From positions 33,535 to 97,534 of the forward strand of contig NZ_NQMR01000001.1 of assembly GCF_002276045.1 (NCBI RefSeq): DNA of 64,000 nt. The letters run 5' to 3'. Origin of the DNA: Pseudoalteromonas sp. NBT06-2. Lineage in GTDB: Bacteria; Pseudomonadota; Gammaproteobacteria; Enterobacterales; Alteromonadaceae. Both the position numbers and the translations under genes were made by a program. Each line of letters starts with the position of its first letter. Position 1 is the stretch's first letter. Positions 20,418 to 29,272 of this stretch are shown piece after piece. The notes under the pieces were generated by a model. That model made no database searches, was not told the origin of the DNA, and was given only the letters and a program-made list of their open reading frames with translations.

Positions 20418-20879
20418 ATGATGAAAAAAAACTATTTAATATTAATGACAGGGGCATTTATGGTCCTCAGTAACTATATCAGCGCCCATGAAGAACCTAT
20501 AGAAAAGCAATGGTGTCAAGATGGTCACTTGGTGATATTTGGTGAATTTAAATTAACACCTAGGTATTTAGAAAGTTTTGTACAAGGTGATGATTGTGAT
20601 TCTCAACTAGGAGGAGTTGAAACAAAAAGTTGTGGTCAGTTTGATGATGATTATTTTGGTGCTCGGGCTGCGGCAACACATTTATGTCATTCACTTTCCA
20701 GAAAAAGTGATGACGTGAGTCGGGTATCTTACTCTGACAAAGATACCATTAAACCTATTTTTAATGGTCCTGAAAGCATCAGAAATAGAAATGAAAACCA
20801 TCACCAACTGTATTTGATCCAACAAGGTGTCAGTTTTTCCTGTGCTAAATGTATTTATGTATCAGATAAAACCTTTTAG
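20418..20879 (+). CDS. Small secreted hypothetical protein
   Basis: 153 residues with a clear signal peptide (MMKKNYLILMTGAFMVLSNYISA, cleavage near SAHEE). The mature part has six cysteines (in WCQDG, DDCDS, KSCGQ, HLCHS and the C-terminal SCAKC), so disulfides in the periplasm or outside are likely. AGGA lies a few bases before the double ATG; the second ATG (20421) is equally possible. It converges with and overlaps the 3' end of the TPR gene by 4 bases. I do not recognise a family. Confidence 0.65.
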   Translation: MMKKNYLILMTGAFMVLSNYISAHEEPIEKQWCQDGHLVIFGEFKLTPRYLESFVQGDDCDSQLGGVETKSCGQFDDDYFGARAAATHLCHSLSRKSDDVSRVSYSDKDTIKPIFNGPESIRNRNENHHQLYLIQQGVSFSCAKCIYVSDKTF

Positions 20880-22957
20880 AGTAAGGCTTGTGCCCTTAAA
20901 TGTTGGCTAAGGGCAGCAAGCTTATCGTTTAAGGATAACTTGCATTCATCTGATAAGGTACATTCGGCAAGCACAAAGTGTGCAGTACGGATAACTTCCC
21001 GCCAACGAGGCTTTTTAGGTAAGGTTTTGAGCATTAAATATCTGTCCATGGAGCGGGTCCGTAAACGACCTTCATCTATTGATACTCGCCAAATGCCACT
21101 TCTTTCAGCTAATTCAATACGATTGCTTTTTGTCGCCAACTCCCATGCTTCAAGGCTGATTATCATTAAGTCAACTAGATGTTGATGAAATGTATGCTCA
21201 CTCATAGCAGAAGAAACTAAAATATGTTCGTTTATATTATTTAAATTAAAGGCAAATAGGGTCAAATATTCATCATAATCGATAGTGGTTACCGTTAAAT
21301 CTATTCCAGAATCGACATTATTCAATTTTACTTTTGGATAAAATTCATTATTAAATTCAACACCGCTATGCCAAACTTGCCAAAAATCTTGATTTGACTC
21401 CTGGATCAAGTCATCCATGGTTAAATTGATGATGTTTTTTTTTTTGATCTTGAGTAATTTACAGCATGCATTATTAATAAAGATGACTTGTTGGCTATTA
21501 TTGATGATTAAAAGTGCTTGTTTTAACTCACCAAAAGCCGCACTTAACCTTCTATGATTAACACCTAATTTAGCAAATTGAGATCTATGCCAGTTTATTT
21601 CTGTATGCAGATTTTTTTCAATTAAGGCTCTTTTGTGTTTTTGCCAGAATATGAAACTGATACTGGTGATGGTAAATAATAAAAATATTATACTCAACAA
21701 AGCAAACTTGGCTCTTTGATTAATTAAAGTAAGTTGCTTTATTTCATTGTTTTTATTCAATAAAATTATTTTTTGTGTTTGTTGATCAAACTCAAATCCA
21801 GCTCTAGTGGTCACTAATTCGTTATTAAAATTCAGTTTATAATTAGCTAATGCCGCAGTGGTATATAGTGCTTGGTATTCAAAAGCAGCCTTAAATTGAT
21901 TGAATTTTACGGCATTTTCAATTAATGCATGGTAAAGGGCCAAGGTATGTATAATATCATTTTGTTCTTTAGAAAATTTTACTCCTGCCAATAAAATCGC
22001 CTGGGCTTGCTGGTATTGGCCTTGTGCACTGAGTAAACGGCCTAAATTTAGTTTTAATGCGGTAGAGTGGGCTGAAGGCCCCAAAATCAAATCTATTGCC
22101 TGAGCTTGGTTAAGGTACTTTGCTGCAGCGGCGAGTTTGCTGTTGTTTATTTGGGTTTCAGATAATAATAATAATAATCTGAGACTTGCGACCTGATTTT
22201 TTTTCTGTTCGAAAAAATGAAAAGACTGAATAAATACATTTAATGCAGCGTCATAAGATTTATCCGCTAAAAATATCAATCCTAAATTTTCTTTAGAATG
22301 TGCCATTCTGGCTGGTAAATTTAATGTTTCATAGATATTAATTGCCCTTTGATAAAAATCCTGAGCTTCAGGCCATAGCTGCATCTTACGATAAACGGAA
22401 CCTAAATTATTTAAGGTCACGGCAATACCTTGCTGAGAACCTAATTTTTTTTTAATTTTTAAACTTTTATTATACGCCAAGATCGCTTGGCTGTATTTTG
22501 CCATAGCTAGGTAAGCAGTTCCGATATCGGCTTGTATTTTTGCAAACATGGCTTCATGGATGTCGCTTTTAATTAAAGCGGCTGCCTTTTTGAAAAATAA
22601 TAATGATTTAGGAAAGAGTCCTTCTCGGTAATACAAAATACCCAAGCGACGTTGTAGATTAAAGTTTTGTTGGTAGGTTAATGTATCCGCAGAATAATGC
22701 GTCATACTGGCAAACAATTTGTGGGCGTTTTCATAACTTCCCTGATGTGTATACAGTGCAAGTAATTTTAATCTAATATTAAAATCAGCTTGAGTAGAGT
22801 TTTTATTAATTTTTAGTAATTGTTCACAATTTCTAATTTGATTATTGATATTATTATTTAAGTGTAAACAATCTTCAGAATTTGCCAAACTTGGTGCTGA
22901 AGAGATTAAAATAGATAAATATATAAAAAAACTTCTTAAATATCCGGATGAAAACAT
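20876..22957 (-). CDS. TPR-repeat membrane sensor-like protein
   Basis: About 693 residues from ATG 22957; a TTG 33 bases earlier is possible. Order: signal peptide (FFIYLSILISSAPSLA), about seven tetratricopeptide repeats (roughly 60-400, with clear units such as ADIGTAYLAMAKYSQAILAYNKS and LNNLGSVYRKMQLWPEAQDFY), and one membrane helix (ALLSIIFLLFTITSISFIFW). A PAS-like segment follows (about 490-570), then a C-terminal helical domain with WRVSIDEGRLRTRSMDRYLML and PRWREVIRTAHFVL. That C-terminal block recurs in Alteromonadales TPR regulators. There is no kinase or GGDEF output. It probably senses periplasmic ligands through the TPR part and signals inside by an unknown route. Confidence 0.75.
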   Translation of the reverse strand: MFSSGYLRSFFIYLSILISSAPSLANSEDCLHLNNNINNQIRNCEQLLKINKNSTQADFNIRLKLLALYTHQGSYENAHKLFASMTHYSADTLTYQQNFNLQRRLGILYYREGLFPKSLLFFKKAAALIKSDIHEAMFAKIQADIGTAYLAMAKYSQAILAYNKSLKIKKKLGSQQGIAVTLNNLGSVYRKMQLWPEAQDFYQRAINIYETLNLPARMAHSKENLGLIFLADKSYDAALNVFIQSFHFFEQKKNQVASLRLLLLLSETQINNSKLAAAAKYLNQAQAIDLILGPSAHSTALKLNLGRLLSAQGQYQQAQAILLAGVKFSKEQNDIIHTLALYHALIENAVKFNQFKAAFEYQALYTTAALANYKLNFNNELVTTRAGFEFDQQTQKIILLNKNNEIKQLTLINQRAKFALLSIIFLLFTITSISFIFWQKHKRALIEKNLHTEINWHRSQFAKLGVNHRRLSAAFGELKQALLIINNSQQVIFINNACCKLLKIKKKNIINLTMDDLIQESNQDFWQVWHSGVEFNNEFYPKVKLNNVDSGIDLTVTTIDYDEYLTLFAFNLNNINEHILVSSAMSEHTFHQHLVDLMIISLEAWELATKSNRIELAERSGIWRVSIDEGRLRTRSMDRYLMLKTLPKKPRWREVIRTAHFVLAECTLSDECKLSLNDKLAALSQHLRAQALL

Positions 22958-23041
22958 AATTGATACGTTTTTTATTCTTTGTATTAACAATGTATCATTT
23001 TGTCGGATCTCATGCGAGAGAAGAAATGCTCTAAGTGCATG

Positions 23042-23071
23042 ATATGCCGCTTATATCAATAAACGGCATAT
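23042..23071. terminator. Hairpin downstream of Gly-rich secreted protein gene
   Basis: ATATGCCG (23042-23049) pairs with CGGCATAT (23064-23071). It lies 39 bases after the stop of the minus-strand gene at 23110 and before the TPR gene; no T-run. Confidence 0.45.
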
Positions 23072-23109
23072 GATTTATAACTCTTTAATATTAAATTGAT
23101 ATTGCTTTG

Positions 23110-23622
23110 TTATTTACGTTTATCATTTTCGTTGGGTAACCAAAAATATTCAATATTTTTAATTTCACTATATGGTTCAAAAATAATACCTCCGACATCA
23201 GGCTCAAAGCGCTGTAATTCTTTATGGTGTGTCATAGGCGGAATGGTATAACATTTATTGAGTTTAAATTTAATGCCTTGACTGGTGAAATAATAACCCG
23301 GACCTACCATGTTTGTATAAGTATAGGGTGCATAAGGGTGTACACTTACTTGACCTGAACCTGGTACAGAGTAACCGCCAAACCCACCACCTCCACCTGC
23401 AAACGTATTGGCGTAATTATTTGTTGCCATTGCAGTAATATAATACTGAGGATCTGAAACACCACCTGGAATACTGCCAGTATAATTAGCTAAAATTTGA
23501 GCTTCACTCCAAGATACATTCGCTATTTGTACGATTGTGCCGCGGTGACACCAGGGAACAGCCTCTGCGACAGCAGATAAAAGTAAAGTACTACCCGCAA
23601 TAGCCATTAAAATTTTATTCAT
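23110..23622 (-). CDS. Gly-rich secreted hypothetical protein
   Basis: 170 residues from ATG 23622, chosen because AGAAGGA lies 8 bases before it and it opens a standard signal peptide (MNKILMAIAGSTLLLSAVAEA). The mature part starts VPWCHRG and contains a glycine run (FAGGGGGFGGYSVPGSG) and many Tyr/Pro (HPYAPYTYTNMVGPGYYF); two cysteines only. Its composition suggests an exported structural or surface protein. I do not recognise a family. Stand-alone gene followed by a hairpin. Confidence 0.65.
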   Translation of the reverse strand: MNKILMAIAGSTLLLSAVAEAVPWCHRGTIVQIANVSWSEAQILANYTGSIPGGVSDPQYYITAMATNNYANTFAGGGGGFGGYSVPGSGQVSVHPYAPYTYTNMVGPGYYFTSQGIKFKLNKCYTIPPMTHHKELQRFEPDVGGIIFEPYSEIKNIEYFWLPNENDKRK

Positions 23623-23778
23623 ATCATTTATCCTTCTCATTATTTTATTTTGCACACTTTAAATAAGTGTATTTTGAACAAAATGACTATTAATCAAAAA
23701 ATAATAAGGGGGAATAAAAACACAAGGAGAGATAGGGAAAATATAAATATCTACCCATTTTTACCCGCTTTTTTCTTG

Positions 23779-24092
23779 TATACCCAAACCACTTCAAGAT
23801 GCAGGATTCAGTTGGAATTAGAAATACTTTAGGCAAGGCATTGATTGAAGAACATGGTTATTCCCTTTTCAAAATCAATAACGCTACATAAAGTATTTAT
23901 AAACCAACCTTACAGGGACTTCTGAGCAAATCATGCTCGTTGTTGCCTGCATGGATGTAGGTACTAGAGCAATGCAGGAGCATATTGCCGGTCCATCTTT
24001 TTTTAAGGGAGTAACCATTAATGCAAAGATGCGCCTAGATCATGAATTGCTCAGCAGTCCTGAACCTCACATCTTGAAGTGGCTTGGGTATA
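23779..24092. mobile_element. MITE copy B (314 bp including TA duplications)
   Basis: Bounded by TATACCCAAACCACTTCAAG and CTTGAAGTGGCTTGGGTATA. Read as the reverse complement it matches the copy at 29441-29754 at 313 of 314 positions by direct comparison (one difference, at the ACGCTACA/ACGCTGCA site). Flanking TA on both sides fits an IS630/Tc1-mariner-type TA target. No coding capacity. Confidence 0.9.
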
Positions 24093-24124
24093 GGTAAATT
24101 GTCTCTAAAACATTTAAATGGTAA

Positions 24125-24445
24125 CTCATATATTTATTTGAATTGGTATTAGCAGGAGCAAGCGAACTAAAATATCGTGAATACTCAGTATATCCGAATT
24201 ATAACTATTGGCTAGACGGTATTTACGTACCTATAAAAGATTGTGGGAAAGGTATATCAACAGCATTAATCGAGTTTGCTAAAATAAAGGCGTTTGAGTT
24301 AAAAGTGTCAGCTATTTATCTTCGTTGTGAAGGTCATCTGGTGAAATTTTATGAAATCCATGGTTTTCAGGTTTTTTTTGGAGAAGAAACAAAGTTTATT
24401 ATGGAGTTTAAAATTAACACATTACGAGAAGCCGGAGATCTTTAA
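24125..24445 (+). pseudogene. GNAT acetyltransferase, 5'-truncated remnant
   Basis: About 106 codons homologous to the C-terminal half of a GNAT N-acetyltransferase: YNYWLDGIYVPIKDCGKGIS is the beta4-alpha3 acetyl-CoA loop (usually R/Q-x-x-G-x-G/A), and FYEIHGFQVFFGEETKFIMEF is the end. The first half is missing, the frame has no good start codon or ribosome site, and MITE copy B ends only 33 bases upstream. The usual RGxG loop reads CGKGI, also degenerate. Confidence 0.7.
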
Positions 24446-24628
24446 CCTTCACACCACTCATCATGCGCGTCCGTAATGTGGTCAAAGTGAAGCATACAAA
24501 GTCTCAAAAGTGATGCAAACCCCTCTATGTTTTGATCCATGTAACTAAAAATGCTTTACACTTTTTACGTAAAGTAACAACCGAAACGGGCGAATCTTGC
24601 TCACCTAACTTTTCAGCTCCCACATAGG

Positions 24629-25042
24629 TTAATTAAATCCTGAACTTATAGATAAAATTGGAAACTTATTTTCACCAAATGATACGGTGACTGTTTTCAT
24701 TTCATTTGCTGTAAAATTTAATTTTAAAGCGGTAGGATTTGAACGCTCACCATTTGCAAATAATGCTAGTAAATGAGTTCTTTCGAGTATGCGATTTCCT
24801 GTTGCTTGATTTTTAACTGTTAATAAAGCCCACCGCTCACCTAATTCGTTACTCATAATAATATAATTGCGTAATTCAAAATCGCTTTGTTTAGGTTTTT
24901 CATTTTTATCATTGTCAAATGCAAACTCGACAGTATTTGATATAACACGATCTACTGTTAAAACTTCAGCTTCGTTTGCAAAACTTGAAATAGATAATAT
25001 AAATAGTGATAAAAAAAAGGCTTTAAGCAAAATAAGCTCCAT
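24629..25042 (-). CDS. Small periplasmic hypothetical protein
   Basis: 137 residues with a signal peptide (LLKAFFLSLFILSISSFA, cleavage before NEAEV). The mature part is beta-rich (RVISNTVEFAFDND, RWALLTVKNQATGNR, TVTVSFGENKFPILSIS) with no cysteine. It could be an immunoglobulin-like or small beta-sandwich periplasmic protein. No family recognised; no operon partner. Confidence 0.6.
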   Translation of the reverse strand: MELILLKAFFLSLFILSISSFANEAEVLTVDRVISNTVEFAFDNDKNEKPKQSDFELRNYIIMSNELGERWALLTVKNQATGNRILERTHLLALFANGERSNPTALKLNFTANEMKTVTVSFGENKFPILSISSGFN

Positions 25043-25117
25043 AAAATGCTATGTTGTATGTATTCAATATACACTTTTTCAAAATTTTTAATTCAGAAAC
25101 AAAATTTACGCGCGTGT

Positions 25118-25157
25118 ACGCGTCTATACGCGTCTATTTAATACGCGTCTATTTAAT
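25118..25157. repeat. Short tandem repeat with ACGCGTCTAT units
   Basis: ACGCGTCTAT occurs at 25118, 25128 and 25143, the last two as a 15-bp unit ending TTAAT. It is a small GC-richer island in an AT-rich 310-base intergenic region that otherwise shows nothing. Confidence 0.8.
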
Positions 25158-25352
25158 GCTATTTGTTTAGTTTAATCAACAACAATCCGCTGATAACTAA
25201 TTAAACACCTCTAATTTTATCTGTATTGGAAATAATTTTCATCATCTTACTCATTAAATTTTGATACATAAAATGAAGTCACTTTTTACGGAGTAACAAT
25301 TACTGAAACATCGATTATAAATAATGTAGTTTACCTCAAATAGTAGTAATTA

Positions 25353-26048
25353 TCATTCTACTAACCAGTTCTCTATGTAGCCTTTTAATAATAAAGGCTG
25401 CTCTAACGGTAGCATATGTCCTGAACCAATCTGTTTTATTACTTTGGCGTTATCATTTAATTTATGGTAATTAGCTAACCATACTTTATTTATTAAAGTA
25501 TCATATTCACTGAAATAAAATGTAATATCAATTTTTGTATTGATAAGTTTATTTGTTAAGTCAGCCCTGTTAGTTGTAACCAAAATTTGAGATAAAAATA
25601 CTGACTCGCCTAATTGTTTGTCCATTGCTATAATTTTTTTAATTACCCGCTCATCTTGTTGATTCTCATCAACCATATTGGCTGCTTTTTTACGACTTAT
25701 GCCAGAGTAGCCATATAGTTTTAACCATTCAACTGCGGTTTCTCTTTGTTTTAATTCATTATCATTAAGTTCACATGGTGTGTTTGAAATAATAAAGAGC
25801 TTTTTTACCCTATTAGGAAACTTTGTAGCAAAATAACAAGCAATATACCCACCCATTGAAAAGCCGATCAAATTCACTTTTTTGTTAGGTAATACACTTA
25901 GTAGTCCATCAGTTATTTCATCTATAGTGTCACCTGACGGCAGTTCAATATGATTTAGAGTGACTTCATCACAGATAACGTCTTGTAAATCATGCCATAA
26001 CATTTCATTGCACATAGTACCTGGTAGTAAATAAACATCTGCTTTCAT
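25353..26048 (-). CDS. Alpha/beta hydrolase
   Basis: 231 residues of the alpha/beta-hydrolase fold: N-terminal strand YLLPGTMCNEMLWHDL with oxyanion-hole residues, nucleophile elbow GFSMGGY (Ser), catalytic acid probably in FYFSEYDTLI, and the histidine in GSGHMLPLEQP. The size and elbow resemble esterase or MenH/BioH-like hydrolases; the substrate is unknown. No signal peptide, so cytoplasmic. It follows the truncated DUF2063 gene on the same strand by 52 bases. Confidence 0.85.
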   Translation of the reverse strand: MKADVYLLPGTMCNEMLWHDLQDVICDEVTLNHIELPSGDTIDEITDGLLSVLPNKKVNLIGFSMGGYIACYFATKFPNRVKKLFIISNTPCELNDNELKQRETAVEWLKLYGYSGISRKKAANMVDENQQDERVIKKIIAMDKQLGESVFLSQILVTTNRADLTNKLINTKIDITFYFSEYDTLINKVWLANYHKLNDNAKVIKQIGSGHMLPLEQPLLLKGYIENWLVE

Positions 26049-26100
26049 ATGATTCCAATATGCACAGTTCCACTTCTGAATAAATTTATTTATAATTTAG

Positions 26101-26754
26101 CTAAAATGACTTTAACAGTCCTTGTGCTAACCAGCTATTGATATATTCAATTAAAATAGGTGCAATTTTTTCAGACGGTTGATTATTTACTAAACTTTGA
26201 CATAACGCACTAAAATTCTGTTTTTGCTTTATCAAATCAAGTAAATCAAACTCTTCTTTTTCTAAGGCTTTATATTGGGTAACTTTATTTAGTGCTCGCC
26301 AAATAAGCCAAAAGTGAGGTTTATCAATATATGGACTTGGTGGTGTTGATTCATTTTTTAATGCTCGAAATGATTCAACTGCAGAGGTATTAAATTTAAC
26401 TAGTTGAACACTGGAATGTAAATTTAATACTAACAAAGGCCAATCTGTTTGGGCTAAGTTTTCTAATTGTTCAGTTGTTAAAGTGACATCATCAGCTGCA
26501 TCAAAAGCCATTAATAATAGTTGTTCAAACCTTGCGATATCTGCCAAAATAACATGCTCTTTAAAAGGTGCTTTATGAGATAAAAATAGTGGTAAGTTTT
26601 CAGTAAACCCTCTTAAAGAGTTATTTAAAGACGGATAATCAACCAAATAACCTTTGACCATTAAATCAAATAAATCGTCTCCAATATATTTCCCTAATTG
26701 TTGATGATCTTGTTGTGCTACCTGTTCAGCGAAAGCATTTGGTATATTTTGCAA
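26101..26754 (-). pseudogene. DUF2063 (MbnC/BufC-like) protein, N-terminally shortened
   Basis: 217 codons from a TTG. The recognisable part is the end of the DUF2063 domain (IGDDLFDLMVKGYLVDYPS then LADIARFEQLLLMAFDAADD) and the helical C-terminal part of these proteins (PHFWLIWRALNKV). The usual first 40-50 residues with the helix containing the Y-R/x-N motif are missing, and the in-frame sequence upstream soon hits a stop. Family partners are DUF692 enzymes; none is adjacent, though a broken pair lies 2-3 kb away. It may be a remnant or a diverged functional protein. Confidence 0.55.
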
Positions 26755-26916
26755 TAAATCCCAAACAGGGGTTTTGTTAACACCCCTCGAAATTAATCTT
26801 AAGGAAATTTTTTAATCATTCATAAGCTATGGTAATGAAAAATAACCAGAAGAAGGCCATCATTTTCGCTAGTCCAACCACCAAACGCATTAAAATACTC
26901 AATGAATCTTAAATAA

Positions 26917-27240
26917 ATGAACTTTACGCCCTTGCAAATTTTAATCAAACAGACAGAGAAGATTACTTTTCCTTGGATAATGGGACTCAAAACAAGAGCT
27001 GGTAGCCCTTTAACACTTTATGAAAAAGTGCATCCTAAATCCGAATTAAATGCAGAGTATGCCCATCAGGAACGGTTGAATAACCTGGATCGATGTTTAC
27101 CTGCATATTACCAACCTATCATATTCCGATGCGCTTTTTAAAACGTGGTGGTAAATCGTAATTTCCAAGAGATAAGAACTAACAGTAGAAAGCGAAAGAT
27201 CCATGGTTACTCATCTTATTTACGTTTACAACCAACTCTC
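26917..27240 (+). mobile_element. IS4-family transposase remnant
   Basis: A frame at 26917-27141 reads ITFPWIMGLKTRAGSPLTLY then EKVHP and LPAYYQPII, which is the DDE-transposase block before the second aspartate in IS4-family enzymes. After a frameshift the sequence reads SDALFKTWW, where TDAGFKTPW is expected, and in another frame AKDPWLLI near 27190, the downstream KEPWLL motif. Several frameshifts and stops make it inactive; no terminal repeats were found. Confidence 0.75.
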
Positions 27241-27417
27241 AGAGCTGGCTGTAAAGTATGAGGATTTAGGGGGAATTCGTGGAACTCCCTCAGCTATAAA
27301 CCTATTTTTTCTAGTAAAATATGTCATTAAATTATTTATAAATTTAAATCAAATAAGTACAGACTGTGAAACCATAAACATAATATATCTTTTGTATATG
27401 TCTCTCTCAAAATTAAG

Positions 27418-27442
27418 TGTAATACCCGTGTAATATTTTTTC
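27418..27442 (+). promoter_or_regulatory. TGTAAT-N5-TGTAATA box upstream of stefin-like gene
   Basis: TGTAAT (27418-27423), ACCCG, TGTAATA (27429-27435), then a run of T. The same 18-base string TGTAATACCCGTGTAATA is repeated at 38884 before the amine oxidase gene. Direct repeats one helical turn apart are typical of OmpR/PhoB-type response-regulator sites. Confidence 0.7.
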
Positions 27443-27549
27443 TTTCGTTAATCTTTTAGTCTGTGTTTAGTACTTTGGTGGTCTAACTTAGCCATAAAAA
27501 ATATTTACCGAGTAAATGCTTATATAATATTTATTAATAGGAAATTAAT

Positions 27550-27825
27550 ATGAAAAATCAATTACCAGGCGGATTCAGTCAATTTAACTGCAAAATAGAT
27601 GAAGAAGCAAAAGCGTCTTTTGCTGATGCATTTGAGCATATCGTAGGTGTAGATTATCAGCCAATAGCTGTAGCAACTCAAGTTGTTGCAGGTTTAAATT
27701 ACGCATTTTTTTGTAATGCTACGGTCGTATACCCAGGTGCAGTTTCTTATCCTGCTATAGTACACATATTCAGATCATTAGATGGTAAATCAGCTATTAC
27801 TAATATTCAAAGAGTTGCTTACTAA
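27550..27825 (+). CDS. Stefin/cystatin-like cysteine protease inhibitor homologue
   Basis: 91 residues, no signal peptide, with AGGAA seven bases before ATG. Three hallmarks of type-1 cystatins (stefins) line up in order. There is an N-terminal Gly-Gly (residues 7-8, LPGGFS), a helix (17-32), and the first inhibitory hairpin QVVAG (44-48) followed by LNYAFFC, matching the animal QVVAGTNY block. Then come two beta strands and a FRSLDGK turn where stefins have FQSLP. Family knowledge says this fold inhibits papain-like proteases. Cystatins are uncommon in bacteria, so function is inferred. It carries its own terminator and a shared upstream box. Confidence 0.7.
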   Translation: MKNQLPGGFSQFNCKIDEEAKASFADAFEHIVGVDYQPIAVATQVVAGLNYAFFCNATVVYPGAVSYPAIVHIFRSLDGKSAITNIQRVAY

Positions 27826-27844
27826 TAATATCCGTTTTTCAAGT

Positions 27845-27870
27845 AAAAAAGCGATCGTGCTCGCTTTTTT
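27845..27870 (+). terminator. Terminator after stefin-like gene
   Basis: AAAAAAGCGA and TCGCTTTTTT form a 10-bp stem around TCGTGC, ending in a T-run. Confidence 0.88.
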
Positions 27871-27892
27871 ACTTTTTGAACAGGTTAATAAA

Positions 27893-28426
27893 ATGAATGA
27901 ATTTTCTTTAAATATAATACCTTATATTATCGTCTTTACGCTAGGTTGCGCTACGAATGCACAAACTAGCAATAAGATAGAGCGCAAACGAAAGCAAGAT
28001 CCTTGTGATATAATCAATGAATTGAGATACCGTTTAAAACAAACATCAGCTTTGCTTAGCAATGCCACTTTTATCAACAATGGCACAGTCGTTTGCTCTG
28101 ATGTTGACTTTGATGCCGGACGTTGTTTTGCCGCAGCCTGTGCGCCTTGTAACTTAACTGCATTAAATACAGCTAAACTTTGTACTGATCCGGGACCATT
28201 AGGTACAGGTAACTTATGCCTAGTTGGTAAATATGGAAAACCAACAAGCAGCCCATGCTGTATAAAAGATGGCGCAAGTTGTCAAAGAAGTCAACCAAAC
28301 AAAAACTTTTATAATGTACTCAAAGGTGTAAGTGATAGCAGCACACCGGACAACTATTCGCTGTTTGAACCTTTAGAGGATCGCCACTTTGATGATAAAA
28401 CCAAACGCTGTCTTATACGCAAATAA
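27893..28426 (+). CDS. Cys-rich lipoprotein-like secreted protein
   Basis: 177 residues from ATG 27893, preferred over an upstream in-frame ATG (27782) that lies inside the previous gene. The N-terminus MNEFSLNIIPYIIVFTLGC ends in a lipobox-like FTLGC, so it is a probable lipoprotein. The mature part has about a dozen cysteines, several paired or closely spaced (CFAAACAPC, PCC). It has lysine/arginine near the N-terminus (IERKRKQDPC) and no repeats. It lies 23 bases after the terminator of the stefin-like gene. No family recognised. Confidence 0.6.
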   Translation: MNEFSLNIIPYIIVFTLGCATNAQTSNKIERKRKQDPCDIINELRYRLKQTSALLSNATFINNGTVVCSDVDFDAGRCFAAACAPCNLTALNTAKLCTDPGPLGTGNLCLVGKYGKPTSSPCCIKDGASCQRSQPNKNFYNVLKGVSDSSTPDNYSLFEPLEDRHFDDKTKRCLIRK

Positions 28427-28463
28427 GCCTGTAACCTTATTAAACTGAGGTTGATCTATATCC

Positions 28464-29272
28464 TTAGCATTTATTAATAAATACTCCGGCATCAAACCAA
28501 CGGTCCCTAACCTGCCCGCTCTGCCGCCAAGCATTTGTAACTAGCTCAATATCCAAACCAAGTTGTTCGGCAACACACTTCAGCGCTTGCTGTACAGAAT
28601 CTCCTCGCTGCATAGCAGTTAAAAATACATAATGTGCATCAGTTAACCTTATTATACTGGTGTAATAATCTTTGCGTATCAGAGCAATACATGTTGTGCA
28701 CATTCACGGTAATACAGGTTTTTCACCCTGTCTGATAGCATGGTAATAATCTGATATCGCAAATCTGTAATACCCCAAAGCAAAACAAGGCTGAAGCTGA
28801 ATTTTGCTATCATCTAAAGTTGCATAGGTATAGCCTTGCCCTTCTGCACCGGTTGCATCAAACAGTAAGAAAAGTTGACGCTCAAAGCTTGCCATATCTA
28901 TCATAAAATTGATGCATACCTCTTGCTTTGCCAGAGGGAGACACGATCTGGGCGACTATTTTCAAGATAACTAGCAAAGCAGCGGCCTAGTTCATACAAG
29001 GTATAAGAGTCTGATGGACAATCAACTAAATATTCATGGGCAAAACTGTTAAACAATTCTTCGCCCAGAGCAAAACATAACGCCGGAAATTGTTCACGCA
29101 TACAATTTAATAATCGGGCATAATAGTTTCTTTGATAAATATCGATATGCTCACTAGCGCTCAGTTTTCCAAATCCCACCAATGCATCTGCGTGAGCTGG
29201 TTCATCTCCTTGAAATATCAAACAGTCTTGTAGCCAAGCTTCTATATCGGGTAGCTCAGTTGGAATTGGCAT
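28464..29272 (-). pseudogene. DUF2063 (MbnC/BufC-like) protein, broken
   Basis: The 123-residue first part (28901-29272) is a good DUF2063 domain: DIYQRNYYARLLNCMREQFPAL, EELFNSFAHEYLVDCPSDSYTLYELG. A one-base frameshift near 28902 moves the frame to IDMASFERQLFLLFDATGAEG, the expected continuation. An in-frame TGA at 28704-28706 then precedes the C-terminal third (RLTDAHYVFLTAMQRGDSVQQAL). Its start overlaps the stop of the DUF692 gene (TAATG). In intact loci this protein is the partner that brings the RiPP precursor to the DUF692 oxygenase. Confidence 0.85.

Noticed and set aside
23650..23832. 60-codon plus-strand frame
   Set aside because: It runs into MITE copy B and starts inside the neighbouring gene's 5' region; no support.
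27203..27433. 76-codon frame upstream of the stefin-like gene
   Set aside because: Overlaps the decayed IS4 transposase in another frame and ends in the regulatory box.
27418..27435. Direct-repeat box as a PhoB (Pho) box
   Set aside because: Geometry is alike but the half-site is TGTAAT, not TGTCAT, and the genes are not phosphate genes; I keep it as an unknown response-regulator-type site.
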